Position numbers and translations under genes: made by a program. Below, one piece after another: positions 22,501-34,500 of a stretch of DNA of 49,101 bases (position 1 is the stretch's first letter; every line of letters begins with the position of its first letter). The DNA is from Mnemiopsis leidyi (Eukaryota; Ctenophora; Tentaculata; Lobata; Bolinopsidae): NCBI GenBank assembly GCA_000226015.1, contig JH153031.1, positions 370,506 to 419,606 of the forward strand, written 5' to 3'. The notes beneath the pieces are model-generated. The model was not told the origin of the DNA. It ran no database searches and saw only the letters and a list, made by a program, of their open reading frames with translations.

Positions 22501-25500
22501 ACCGTATGATGATGAAATACGACGAAAAATAATTTAGCACGCATACCTGGCAAGTTTATAGTCTGGTTGTGTGAGGAGAAGGTAATTCGTCATATTGTTG
22601 CCCGTAATATTGGTCAGTATATCTCCGGATAGAGTTTCAAATCCTCCAGACGGGAACGGATCTTTTCCTGCCCAACTCTCGATCTTAAACGGGATTCATG
22701 TTAGCTAATTAGTGAAACCACCGATTGCTGAAATCTAAATAAAATATCTTTCTAGTAATTATGCTATTTTGTGACCGACAGATTATCTGGGATAAAACTA
22801 ACAACGAACTTCTCATCGATACAAGTTGCGTCTGAAATTAAACATAGCCTAACTTTGCAAGCATTCAACTTGTATGTGTTTTAGGGGTACAGAAAGAGGG
22901 AACGTTATAATAGAATTGTTTATATCACGTGACAAATTTGCTCGGTACTGATAAGCCGTATCTAAACAATACCGTCCACAGATATTTTGCTCATTTTACT
23001 AATTCTATCTGAACAAACGAATCCAAGCTGTGGGTTCAAGCCGTTGTCAATGCTATAGCCCGGTTTGTATGATAAATGAGATTTATTTGCGTGTAAATTT
23101 AAATTAGATAAAAGTGTTGGTTACGTAGCAATATGGTGTAATCAGATAGAAAATTAGATAGATAATGTACTGAACGTAACTCCGCGGCTTACATCGCGGA
23201 GTGTACACGTTTTACTTCCTACCGGATTAGTTCGGGGCGGCAGGAAAATCAGCTACAAGCGAGTAAAGGATATCTCACATAGCCGACATAGGTATAGCAG
23301 ATACAACTTTGTAGTTTAGAGCGGTAAAACATAGGTGCAAGAATCAAGATGATGCATGAGAAAGTCGCTTAGAAGAGTCAGCAGGGAACGCCAATTGTCT
23401 AAAAAGTTAAATAGGTATCTAATGTGACAACAAAACCCAACTACTTAGTCAAGTACTTACAGTATATTTGACATCACATGCAGGAAACTGAGGCACAAAG
23501 TTTCTGGTGGCGACCCACTTTCCATAACCGTTATCGTGACTCAGTATGGAGGGATAAGTCTCGGAACTCTCGAAGGGAACTTCCCGAGGGACAGCTGGGA
23601 TGTCCCTGAGGAACTCGTCCCCGTAAGTTACACCGTACTCGCGTAGAAGTGACGTGTTGAAGGGGGTCACCTGCAAGAGGGACTTTCAGACACATTTCAG
23701 GGTTTCAGACTGGCTGTAATCATTTGTATCGATAGTTAAGATTTAATCTTGTAATCAATAGAAGTGCAACTTGCAAGGACTTGATTTAAATTCGTAATTG
23801 CATCAAGAAGTAGCACACTGTAAATTAGAACAATATGTAAAATTAGAACAATGTGCTAATGATTATTTCAGACATTTTGATGTGTCAAACAACAAAATCT
23901 ACAAACATTTGTATCAGGAGTCCTCATCTCGAATGGTATGTAGTTAGGACTCTGGAACATGGAGAAGGAGAGGTGCCGGGGCTGGTAGTTAGAGTTCATG
24001 GGTACTGCCACGTTTATAGCCATCGCAGCTGCTATAAACAGTGCTGGTAGTATTACCTGGACAGTTCATACTATTTACTAATACAGTTCATAATATTTAC
24101 TATTATAGTTTATACTATTTACTAATACAGTTCATTCTATTTACTAATATAGTTCATACTATTTACCAATACAGTTCATACTATTCACAAATATATAACA
24201 ACTTTCACTGTTTTCAAAATCTTTTCACATCCTGCAATCAAGGATGCAGTTAGCATAGCTTAATGTACGTATACTGTACTGTACTGTACTGCACTGTACT
24301 GTACTATACTGTACTGACTACTGTACTGTACTGTACTGTACTGTACTGTACTGTACTGTACTGTACTGTACTGTACTGTACTGTACTGTACTGTACTGTA
24401 CNNNNNNNNNNNNNNNNNNNNNNNNNNNNNNNNNNNNNNNNNNNNNNNNNNNNNNNNNNNNNNNNNNNNNNNNNNNNNNNNNNNNNNNNNNNNNNNNNNN
24501 NNNNNNNNNNNNNNNNNNNNNNNNNNNNNNNNNNNNNNNNNNNNNNNNNNNNNNNNNNNNNNNNNNNNNNNNNNNNNNNNNNNNNNNNNNNNNNNNNNNN
24601 NNNNNNNNNNNNNNNNNNNNNNNNNNNNNNNNNNNNNNNNNNNNNNNNNNNNNNNNNNNNNNNNNNNNNNNNNNNNNNNNNNNNNNNNNNNNNNNNNNNN
24701 NNNNNNNNNNNNNNNNNNNNNNNNNNNNNNNNNNNNNNNNNNNNNNNNNNNNNNNNNNNNNNNNNNNNNNNNNNNNNNNNNNNNNNNNNNNNNNNNNNNN
24801 NNNNNNNNNNNNNNNNNNNNNNNNNNNNNNNNNNNNNNNNNNNNNNNNNNNNNNNNNNNNNNNNNNNNNNNNNNNNNNNNNNNNNNNNNNNNNNNNNNNN
24901 NNNNNNNNGTACTGTACTGTACTGTACTGTACTGTACTGTACTGTACTGTACTGTACTGTACTGTACTGTACTGTACTGTACTGTACTGTACTGTCTGTA
25001 CTGTACTGTACTGTACTGTACTGTACTGTACTGTACTGTACTGTACTGTACTATACTGTACTGACTACTGTACTGTACTGTACTGTACTGTACTGTACTG
25101 TACTGTACTGTACTGTACTGTACTGTACTGTACTGTACTGTACTGTACTGTACTGTACTGCACTGTACTGTAACCGAGTTACCTACTTGGGCAAACACCC
25201 CTTTCTTGTCCCTCTTGCCATGATGCCACCGTTTAATAAATAGAGCAACAAACTGCTGCCAGTAGAGTCTGTAGCCAGTATTGTAGCCAGTGTCGTCACT
25301 GCCAGTCACTAGAGGTGACTTTGAACTACGTACAGTCGGCATCTGGACAGATATGTAGTTAGAGTGGGAATATAGTGGATCACAACTGATAGTACATCCT
25401 CTATAACTGATAGTCATCTATTCAGTCATTTAGTTCAGTCAAGATGGATAAAATTTAAGCTTTGGACGTTACCATGCTGGATAACACGTAAAAGCTTTGA

Positions 25501-28500
25501 ACGTTACCATGCTGGATAACACGTAAAAGCTTTGAACTTTACCAGCTGACGGTGTTTCGCCGTTCACAACACGGGAAATGATGAAATTTTAGGAAATTGA
25601 ATGAAATGATTGATCTGATGACGACGTCACCTGTCTATATGAGAAATCACTAGGAGTAGTCGCTTCATCAGTGTCTGTTATGGTGACAGCCGTGTCATCA
25701 CTGTCAGCCAATGTGGTGTATTGGATTTTACCGACATTCTTATCATTCTTAGGACAGCTCTGACATGCAAATCAATGATAAACACAATGATCAAGAAATC
25801 ATTTGGTACATGATATATTGAATTATCTTGATAGTTCAAGTGCACTTGAATTATTAAGTCAAGAGAGACTTTTCAGCGTCTTATGATATTCGTCAACTAA
25901 AATTTCATCAAAAATCAACTTAACAGCATGGTGAAATAAATTCCCACAAATTCTGTAGCTCCAGCTAAACTGAATACATGCAAGATGTTAACGACGTACT
26001 GAACATTGTACAGTTAACACAATAACTTACTTTATTAAGACTCAGAGAGCTGGCTGATGTATCCTCAAATATAGTGTCCAACCCTCCGTTTCGAGGTGCT
26101 TCACCTCCGTTTGCAGGACTATCTTTACTTCTGTCGTCCCTACCACCGTTACTAGATCGCCATTGGTCGAGGTGGGAGTTGGAGGAGAGTTTCAGGAACA
26201 CTTCTTCCATGGAGGGAGCACTTATACCGTAGCTGGGCGGAGAAAGGGTGAGTAGGTGGGTGGAGAAAGGGTGAGTAGGTGGGTGGAGAAAGGGTGAGTA
26301 GGTGGGTGGAGAAAGGGTGAGTAGGTGGGTGAAGAAAAGGTGAGTAGGTGAGTGCCGGGTGGTGAAATGGTGAAGTGGATTGAAGACTTTGAAGAATGTC
26401 AAAGGATAGTAAAGTGAAATAACGTTTTCAGATTGAACTTTGGAAAGTTCCGTCAAGTCTAGTCTTAAATAGAATCCTAGAGAAAATGGATACCTTGTGA
26501 TTTCATTTGCTTTCTTCATTTCATCCAGACATATACACAACTTCTCAAACAGATCCATGTCAGACGCCTCCAGTTCCATCACAATCTGAGTGGTACTGGA
26601 ACTTCTGACGTAGACCGAAGTGAATATGTCTTCTACAACCTTCTGTATAGTGTCCGGCGTGGTTCCCAGCTGAGATGAGGCTTAGTTTATACCTACTTGG
26701 TAATTTGCGAAATCTCAGAAACTTGAGTTGAAAATCGTTAGATGGGAGAATATGTGAGTGTGTGGACATTTCTAAGTTCCATCTGATAATAAAACGAGCA
26801 AAACCTCAGACAATCATTAATTCATCGCTATTAAAACAAATAATTATTGGTTATACTACCACACCAACCCACGAAACCTACATTGATTTCGACAGTCAGG
26901 AAGTAAGTTCCTCCACTGAGCCGCTTCAAGAAGAGACTGCTCCCGCAGCAGACCAAGTTACCCTGACTCAGTATGGCTATACGGTCTCCCAGCACGTCTG
27001 CTTCCTCCATGTGGTGAGTACTGAAGGTTAATTTAAGTGTGGCGACAAGTTTCCAGCTGTAAATAACAACTCAACTGAATCGACTTGTTCGGCTATACCA
27101 GCTGGTTTGGTTTTTGGCAGGTAACGCGATTGACAAGGAATAGGAAATGTGACAAGTTTGTGGTTAAATTTTTGTCCCGTAGTTTCAACCTGATGACCTT
27201 GAGCCTTGGAGCTTGACTAGTTGAGCTTGTAAGGGCGGGCACAAAACCGACTTGGTTTTAAACCTGCTCAACTGAAAATGCTAAATGCAATTTCAAGATT
27301 CGCTGTTTTGTTCAGTTCTATAGAACCAAACTGACGAGCTTTTTACCAGTCCACAAGATAAAACATCTAACCTGACAATTGAGATGTAGTCATTACAATC
27401 CTACCTAAGAAGTATGGTTCTGTCTCTCTTGTTCTTGACAATCATGTCCCAAATATCGCGCCTAGCTTTAGGATCCACCCCGGCAGTCGGCTCGTCAAGG
27501 ATCAACGTCTTAGTGCTGCCTAGAAAGGCTATAGCTACGGATAGTTTCCTCTTCATCCCTCCGGAGAGAGTCTTGGAGATGCAGTCTCTTTTTTCCAGGG
27601 GTAGATCCACCTCGCGGATAAACTGCTCCATTTCTCGATTTATCTGAGCGTAAGGGTATCGTCAACTATATTGACCAGTCATGATCATTGAGCTACACAT
27701 AACATTTAGGATACATAGCAAGAATACATAAATCCATGTTTTATACATAAATTTTGTGTTAAATTAGACATTTTGATTTGAGCTAGAAACAAAATAGGAA
27801 CTGGGAACATACTTTGTGATACTCCATTCCTCGCAGTTGACCGTAGAAAAGCAGGTGTTCAGCTATGGTGAGCTCCTCCCATAAGACGTTGTGTTGAGGA
27901 CACACCCCCAGTGTGTCTCTACTGTCTAGCACTTCCTGTTTTAGTGGGGACGTTTATTTTCGTTCTTACTGCAATTCACATTTCACGTGTCAGCTGGTCA
28001 AGTGACCCCGTCAACAGGCTCCGGCTGCATATCATGCTGCGCTCTCTCTTTTTGCGAGCCAACAACCTATAATAGCTATTAGCTATTTCAGAGAGGCCTA
28101 TAACAACACATGTCTAGTTTTCATACTATGGATATATTAAGAATATGAGACCAAGTTTTTCGGTCTCTATAAGTCTAAATATTTATAGAGGCCGAGAAAT
28201 TCAGTCTTGAACATTTGGTAGGTCTGCCTGACGTAAGATTTAAATTTTTACACTGATTAAGTGATAATTCGCGTTACACTCCTTTGTTTATAAATGTGAG
28301 TCCACAATAAATTTATAACTTCTCTACCTCATATTTTACACTCTGACTGACAATCCGATTACCCCCCACTATCTGGTCGATCCAACAACACACACAACGC
28401 CACAACCTCTGTACCCAACAAATTTGTGCACTTTCAGACGGTCGCTCAGCTTGCCTCTCTACGTCTACAGTTATTAGTGTGTCTGTCAGAATGTCTGTTT

Positions 28501-31500
28501 GTGGGTCTGTAAGCAGGCCTGTGCTGGTTGTTTTCTGGCCATCACTCAGAATGTTTATTGGTTTAATGCTTGAAGAGTTATCGCTAAGACCATGTCCGCT
28601 GTTAGGATCGTATACTGATGTGTTTGTGTTAACTTCTGTGTCGCTGTCTGTTTGAGGGGTTGTCTGTTGAGACCCCTGATTTACCTCTGAAGTGTATCTG
28701 ATGTTGTAGTGTCCCGATGTAGGAGCTATCATGCCAGTGAGGATGGACATTGTCGTTGTTTTTCCTGCTCCGTTGTGTCCCAGAAGTGCAGTGACTTGCC
28801 CTGGCGGAGAAAGCTTTTAGAAAGCGTAGACAATAACAGATCTAGAAATTTAAACAAGTGCTATGTGTCCGCAGTAAAAATCCACAATTTGACGGACAAT
28901 CTACAATCTCCTGATTTCTCTACGTTACAAACCTTGGTAAAGCTTGAGAGAGAGATTACGGAGCGCATATGGGTTGTGTTTTCCTCCGTAATGTTTGCTC
29001 AGAGCAACCATCTCCACACCTGGAATCAGGTGTTTCCCGACCGGCTCTATCTCCGTTCCTCCTAACTCAATGTCCTCCTGGAAAGTGGGGTGAAATTTAC
29101 ATGATCTATATTAAGTGATAAGTTAACTCGTGATTACTCGGTGATTACTCGGTGATTACTCGGTAATCATGGAGTTTAGTCACTCAAATTTAACGGATTC
29201 GTAGCAGTGAAACATGTTGGGTACAATTTTGTTGGCATCTCATGCGGTTCAATGTTCATGTGGGAGTGTGTTGATAGTTGATATTTCGTTCTGTTATTTT
29301 CGGTCTGTTGATTCTGTTTTCTGTAAATTCTGTTTTCTGGTCTGTTTAATTTATGTTTTTTACTAACGAAATGAAGCTTTTGAATACAGATTTAAAAGTC
29401 AAAAGTCAATCCTTTCACAGGTCTGTATAAAAAGTTGAATGCTGTCATAGGTGATACGATTACTTGTCGAAGTAAATAGAGTAGAGAAGTGATGTAAATT
29501 AGTAAGGGTTAATGATATGAAAATCTACTAATCAAGCATGCATTATCATGCAACTCAGAAAGTAAGACATGCTCAAGTTCGATCTCAAATCATGCTGTGA
29601 TCGTGAGATAGAAAACAAAGTCTCGATAGAAAACATGATGATGATAATCACCAAAGATCAACATAAAAAAAGGCTGAAATATACAATGAAGAACACAATG
29701 AAAAGAGATATTAAGCTAATGCGTGGTGCCAACTTACGAAACTACTAAACTATAAAAACTATTAAAACAATCAAGAAAATGCTTAGCATCCAGAGCTGCA
29801 TTATGTTTTGAAATCAAAGCATAATACCTGACAATTGTTATGAACTATTTTCTATACGTTTAAAGTGTCTGATCATAGTTAAATTGATTGGCCTATAATG
29901 AACAGCCATTAACACCCGCATTTATTTCCATCCTCATTGCTTTTTTGCCGAAGGCAACAAAGCAAAGGAATAGTTTAAAGTGGTGGCTATGAGAGGGGTA
30001 GGGTAAGCCGGGTTTGCCGAATCACAGCCCTAGCAGTTAATTTCCTGAGGGAAAACTAAAGATCTTTGATCATTACGATATATGCGTTCCAAATAACTTT
30101 TTTGATGATTATTTTGATAATATAACCGACCTCACCTCGGAAGCAGGATGAAAAATATTAGAAGTATTCCTTTTATATATCACTGGTGTATGTTCTTTAT
30201 ACTTAAAGCGATTTATAATTATATCTAAACATCTTAAATCAAATGCTAATGCTTTGTTTAATGTTCATATTTCTCAGTATAAGGATGGAAATATAAAGCG
30301 TCCGCCTGAGACCTAACTAAGCGGGTGCAATTCTTGTTTTCCTTGTAGCTCACGACGAAAAGTGGATCTTTATCACCTCTTACAATTCAGTAGTCCGTAA
30401 ACAGCAAGATAAATTTAAAACTGACTTTAAGGTTCTAGAGTCTTATAAAGATATAACCACGCAGCCATCTCATGCCTAATCTTTAACTTGTTGAAGTGCT
30501 GTTCTGATATTCTGGCGTGTTCTGTGTGATTGGTACCTTGAAGTTACCTTGAACAAGCTTTATGTCCTGCATGTTACTATACGGCATGCTACCGTCTTTA
30601 GGAATCATTGGAATGTACACACGCGGTCCTCTTTTCCTCTGTATATAACCGTTTACAGCTTCCATGAAGACAAAATAAACATGCTGCCCGGCCAGCAAGT
30701 TACAGTACACGAAGATAAAGAAGACGATGATGACGATGACCATGAGTATGAGATTCTTGCCGTGACAGTGGTCCAGAGCCGGCCAGCCGTTAGGTAGCAT
30801 CTTGAGACAGGGGTAGTCTTCAGCCCACCTCCACACGGTGCCGTTACACTCGAACAGGTCCCCCGGTTCCAACTCCCAGCTGTAGAACCTCTCCACCACC
30901 ATCAGCTCTACCAGCTCCTCGTCTGCTACTGACAAGCTTTCATCACGTGTCTCATTCTTCTGGTCACGTGACTTGACACGTGTCCCGAACATCCACAACA
31001 AATGTCCGGCAGCAGTCCAGGTCACATGTCGATTACGCAAACACCACCACTCCAGGTGCTTGGTGAGCGGAGGAACTGGGTAGTGGAAGGGGGTGCGAGC
31101 GGGGGTGGTTACTACTCGTATGTTGGTCCGACTGGGAGTGTCAAACCCGCAATTCCACCACACGTCCTGGACTGAGTAGTTAGCTGTCAAGGTACAGCTT
31201 GTAAATCTGTTGTAGTCTTTCGGTCCGTTCTCCATCCCAGTCCTCATCTCACACACAGGATTATTGCTTAGTTGATGTTGCTGACCCACTAACAGTTGTT
31301 CTTTAGGCACATCAGTGGAGGTGTCATTAGTGTAGGCCAGCTCTAACTTGGGTACCATGGACTCAGAGTTACAGTAAAGTCTCGCAGCAGTGCCGGGGTG
31401 TAGCACGACCACGTGGTGTGGCAAGGTGGTGTGTTGTCCAAACTTGATGTTCTGGTTGAACTTGTCCCAGGAACCGTTCAGAGATTGAAATTTGAGGGAT

Positions 31501-34500
31501 GAGTGGGAGCTTGTTATTGTTGGTAGTAGGAGGAGGAGGGGTAGAGTCGTCAAGCTCATGAGAAGTTGAGTATACAAGGATACAGTTAGATATAGTACTG
31601 TAGGGATTTCAATCTTCGGCGACAAGAGAATGAAGGCAAAGTTAGGATAAATGAGAGTTTAGCTGTTTGGTTTGAGCACAACTGGAGGCCGTTTCAAACA
31701 ATTTCCTGACCGAGAAAGCTGCTAGTGGAGATGAAGAGCCACCATGCTATGCTAACATGTATGTATTACAATTGTACTCTACTCCCTAGATACACTACAA
31801 TATGATGAGATTTGTAAGACTTAGTCTGACTTGAGGGCCATGCTTCAAATATTGATGTGCTGACATGCGGTCAGACCAGAAAACAGATGAATTGTGCAGG
31901 ATTATGTTATCGCACAGTTTGGTTATCGCACAATTACGATATCATACTATAAGTTCAAGCTATTTCATGAGGAAGTGTGTTTTGTTTTTGGTTATTAGTC
32001 CAAGTGCATGCGGCATATTTGATCACCATGAAGAAAATCGAGTAACTAAAGAAGCGAGTTGTTTAGGATTCAATGAAATAATGAACTGATTTTCATCATC
32101 CGTAGATTTCTAAGTTCCAAATTATAAATTTATTTTAAGCATACACAACAGCTGAACAGTTCAACAATTGCCTAACAGCAAACCGGTATCTGGCAGCTAC
32201 AAAAACAGACACGCGTATACAGAGTTGATAACGATGACATATTATCACATCACAAATGATTATAACAGCACAAATATATCATATATTTCAACCACTCAAC
32301 TGTAAAGATTTCCTCTAACTCAACAAAATCGATGTCATCAGGTACCTGACGTGGACACAAATCTGATTTAGCAGTTAGCAGTTAGCAGGCTAACCGAGTT
32401 GATTTAGCGAGAATTAGCAATTAGCGCACAGCTAAATTAGAAATTATAATCAAAATTAGCATATGGAAGACGCAGATTAACAATAAATCAGCAGAATTAG
32501 GTACAGACAGAAAAAAGCAATCAGGCAAGTCGATATATAACTGTTTTCTGTTCTGCTTCGTTGAGTTAGCTGCAGAAAAAAAGCTACAGCTTAGACAAAT
32601 ATGACAGACACGTGATGCTTCGATGATTTAAGCACGCCTTTAAAAGCGACAGGATAAGTCGGCAGAAAACAGAAAACTTACTTGCATGTAGCCATGTCTG
32701 ATAGCACCAACACTTTCCAACCAAGTAACCAGATACTTCACACAACCCTTGACAGGGAAATACCAGGGTTTGGAGGCAAACCCGTGATTTGATGGCAACA
32801 CCTGGGGATGTTGGGTAAAGGTCTCCTCACAGGGCCGGGACGTAGAGTAAGAAAATATTGCATATTTTTTCTCGGCTATTAGAAGTCATTTCACAAATTA
32901 ATAGTTGACTTGTAGTCAATTCTTTGACTTGTCAAGTTTAGTAAAAGAAGTCTAAACACAACAGTAAGAGCTGTACTACTTATTAAACCTGCTGGAAGTA
33001 GTAAGTGAGGAGGATGTAGAAGACGAAGTCAGCAATCATCATAACAAAAACGTGCAGAGTAGAGAACTGTTGCGCGTTATCGGGGGGCAAGAAGAAGTTG
33101 TCCCACTGAAGACCAATACCTTGCTCCTCGTACCGGGCTATTTGCAGCATCCCGAAACCAAACGCTGTGGTGGATGATCCACTTGCTGTCATCTTCATCC
33201 AGAAATCCATGTTTTCTTCCTGAGAACAAAACGTTTTGTTTCTGAACCTACAGTATGTTAGTTTTAATTTGTAACTAAAAATGAGCATTGACTACCGAGT
33301 CTCCAATCTTTAGCTTGATAAACTCAAGGAGCTAATTCAGAAGCAGGAATAAATCAAATATATTAGTCCAAGATGTTTAAAGATGTACTGATAATTAAGA
33401 AAAACTACAAGCTGATATCGACCATACAAACCTGAAGAGAGGCTATGGTGTAGGGGAGGTAGGAGGTGTAGAAAGCTACAGCGCTGACCACCGCAGCCAG
33501 CTTGCTCTGCACGAAGAAGACCGAGATGAGGAAACAGAGGGAGATGTTGCAGAGGGAAAACATCGTCAGGAGGATGTAGAGGAGGGCCCAGTTTGTAAAG
33601 ATCGTTATCTGAGGGAGGTTACTTTTAGAGGGGTGTTATCTGAGGGATGTTACTTTTAGAGGGGTGTTATCTGAGGGAGGTTACTTTAAGAGGGGTGTTA
33701 TCTGAGGGAGGTTACTTTTAGAGGGGTGTTATCTGAGGAGGGTTACTTTTAGAGGGGTGTTATCTGAGGGAGGTTACTTTTAGAGAGGTGTTATCTAAGG
33801 GAGGTTACTTTTAGAGGGGTGTTATCAGCGTACATAACCGCCATTTACCATTTCAAACCGACGTTATGCTCAGCGAGGCATGAATTCCATAATTAAATCC
33901 AGCCATGTTTGATATCTATTCTAGTAATGGCTCCACAGTCCACTTTCATGTCACGATCTCATGAACAATCCATTCAACTCAGATTGGACCATCTGTTCAG
34001 CTTTGTATTCTTTAAAATTGCATTACTCCTACGCAACAGTGAGACATTCATCAAGAGAGAAATATTCCGTGATTGTACTATCTATCTCACTAACTTTCTA
34101 ATTTTCACGAGGATCGCTACCACGAATTTCATAGATCTAAGTATATTCCATATTTATGACTTTTGTTTTTATCAAAAGAATTTAAGATTCGACGATTTCG
34201 CAGACTACTCCCAGACCTACTCCGAGTAAGGCTGTGATCTTGTAGAGCCAGGTGAGGGACCGCCCTCCCAGCTTCAGTACTGTGTGAGGATATAATAGCT
34301 ACCTTATTTCTAACCCAATAACAGCACCATATAGCCTCTCATGCGTACCTTGATTGCCCTTATCTAAATATCTTCGAGACCTTTTAGGATGTGTCGGAAC
34401 AGTTCCTTTTTAGTTTTGTCGCCAGTGGTAACTCGCCACTGTCCACTAGGTATCGATCTAGCATTTTCTAATCGTTTTATTATTTTTGGCCGAACGGCGA

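Larger units (their letters stand above)
20801..25759 (-). other. ABCA linker, TM7 and ectodomain 2 (exons 28-35)
   Basis: Exon 28 is a polar linker rich in Thr/Asp. Exon 29 has [13 protein letters not shown] then [10 protein letters not shown], equal to the ABCA pattern before TM7. Exon 30 has TM7 ([14 protein letters not shown]). Exons 31-34 form ectodomain 2, with [13 protein letters not shown] matching the conserved WFNNKGYHSMP region. Exon 35 begins TMD2 with [20 protein letters not shown], matching the family EERVTKAKHLQF motif. The intron between exons 29 and 30 contains the GTACT array and the assembly gap, but the exons on both sides join in phase 0. Confidence 0.92.

Noticed and set aside
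23180..23210. Short CCGCG hairpin near 23180 as a possible tRNA or regulatory RNA
   Set aside because: It has one short stem only, with no cloverleaf, A or B box, and lies in the middle of an intron.
24260..25417. Very long open frames across the GTACT array
   Set aside because: The pentanucleotide has no stops and the N run is read as unknown residues. Only the minus-strand exon at 25187-25342 is real.
30483..31625. Longer 380-codon version of the nested membrane protein
   Set aside because: It would start at TTG. The ATG at 31559 gives a standard signal peptide.
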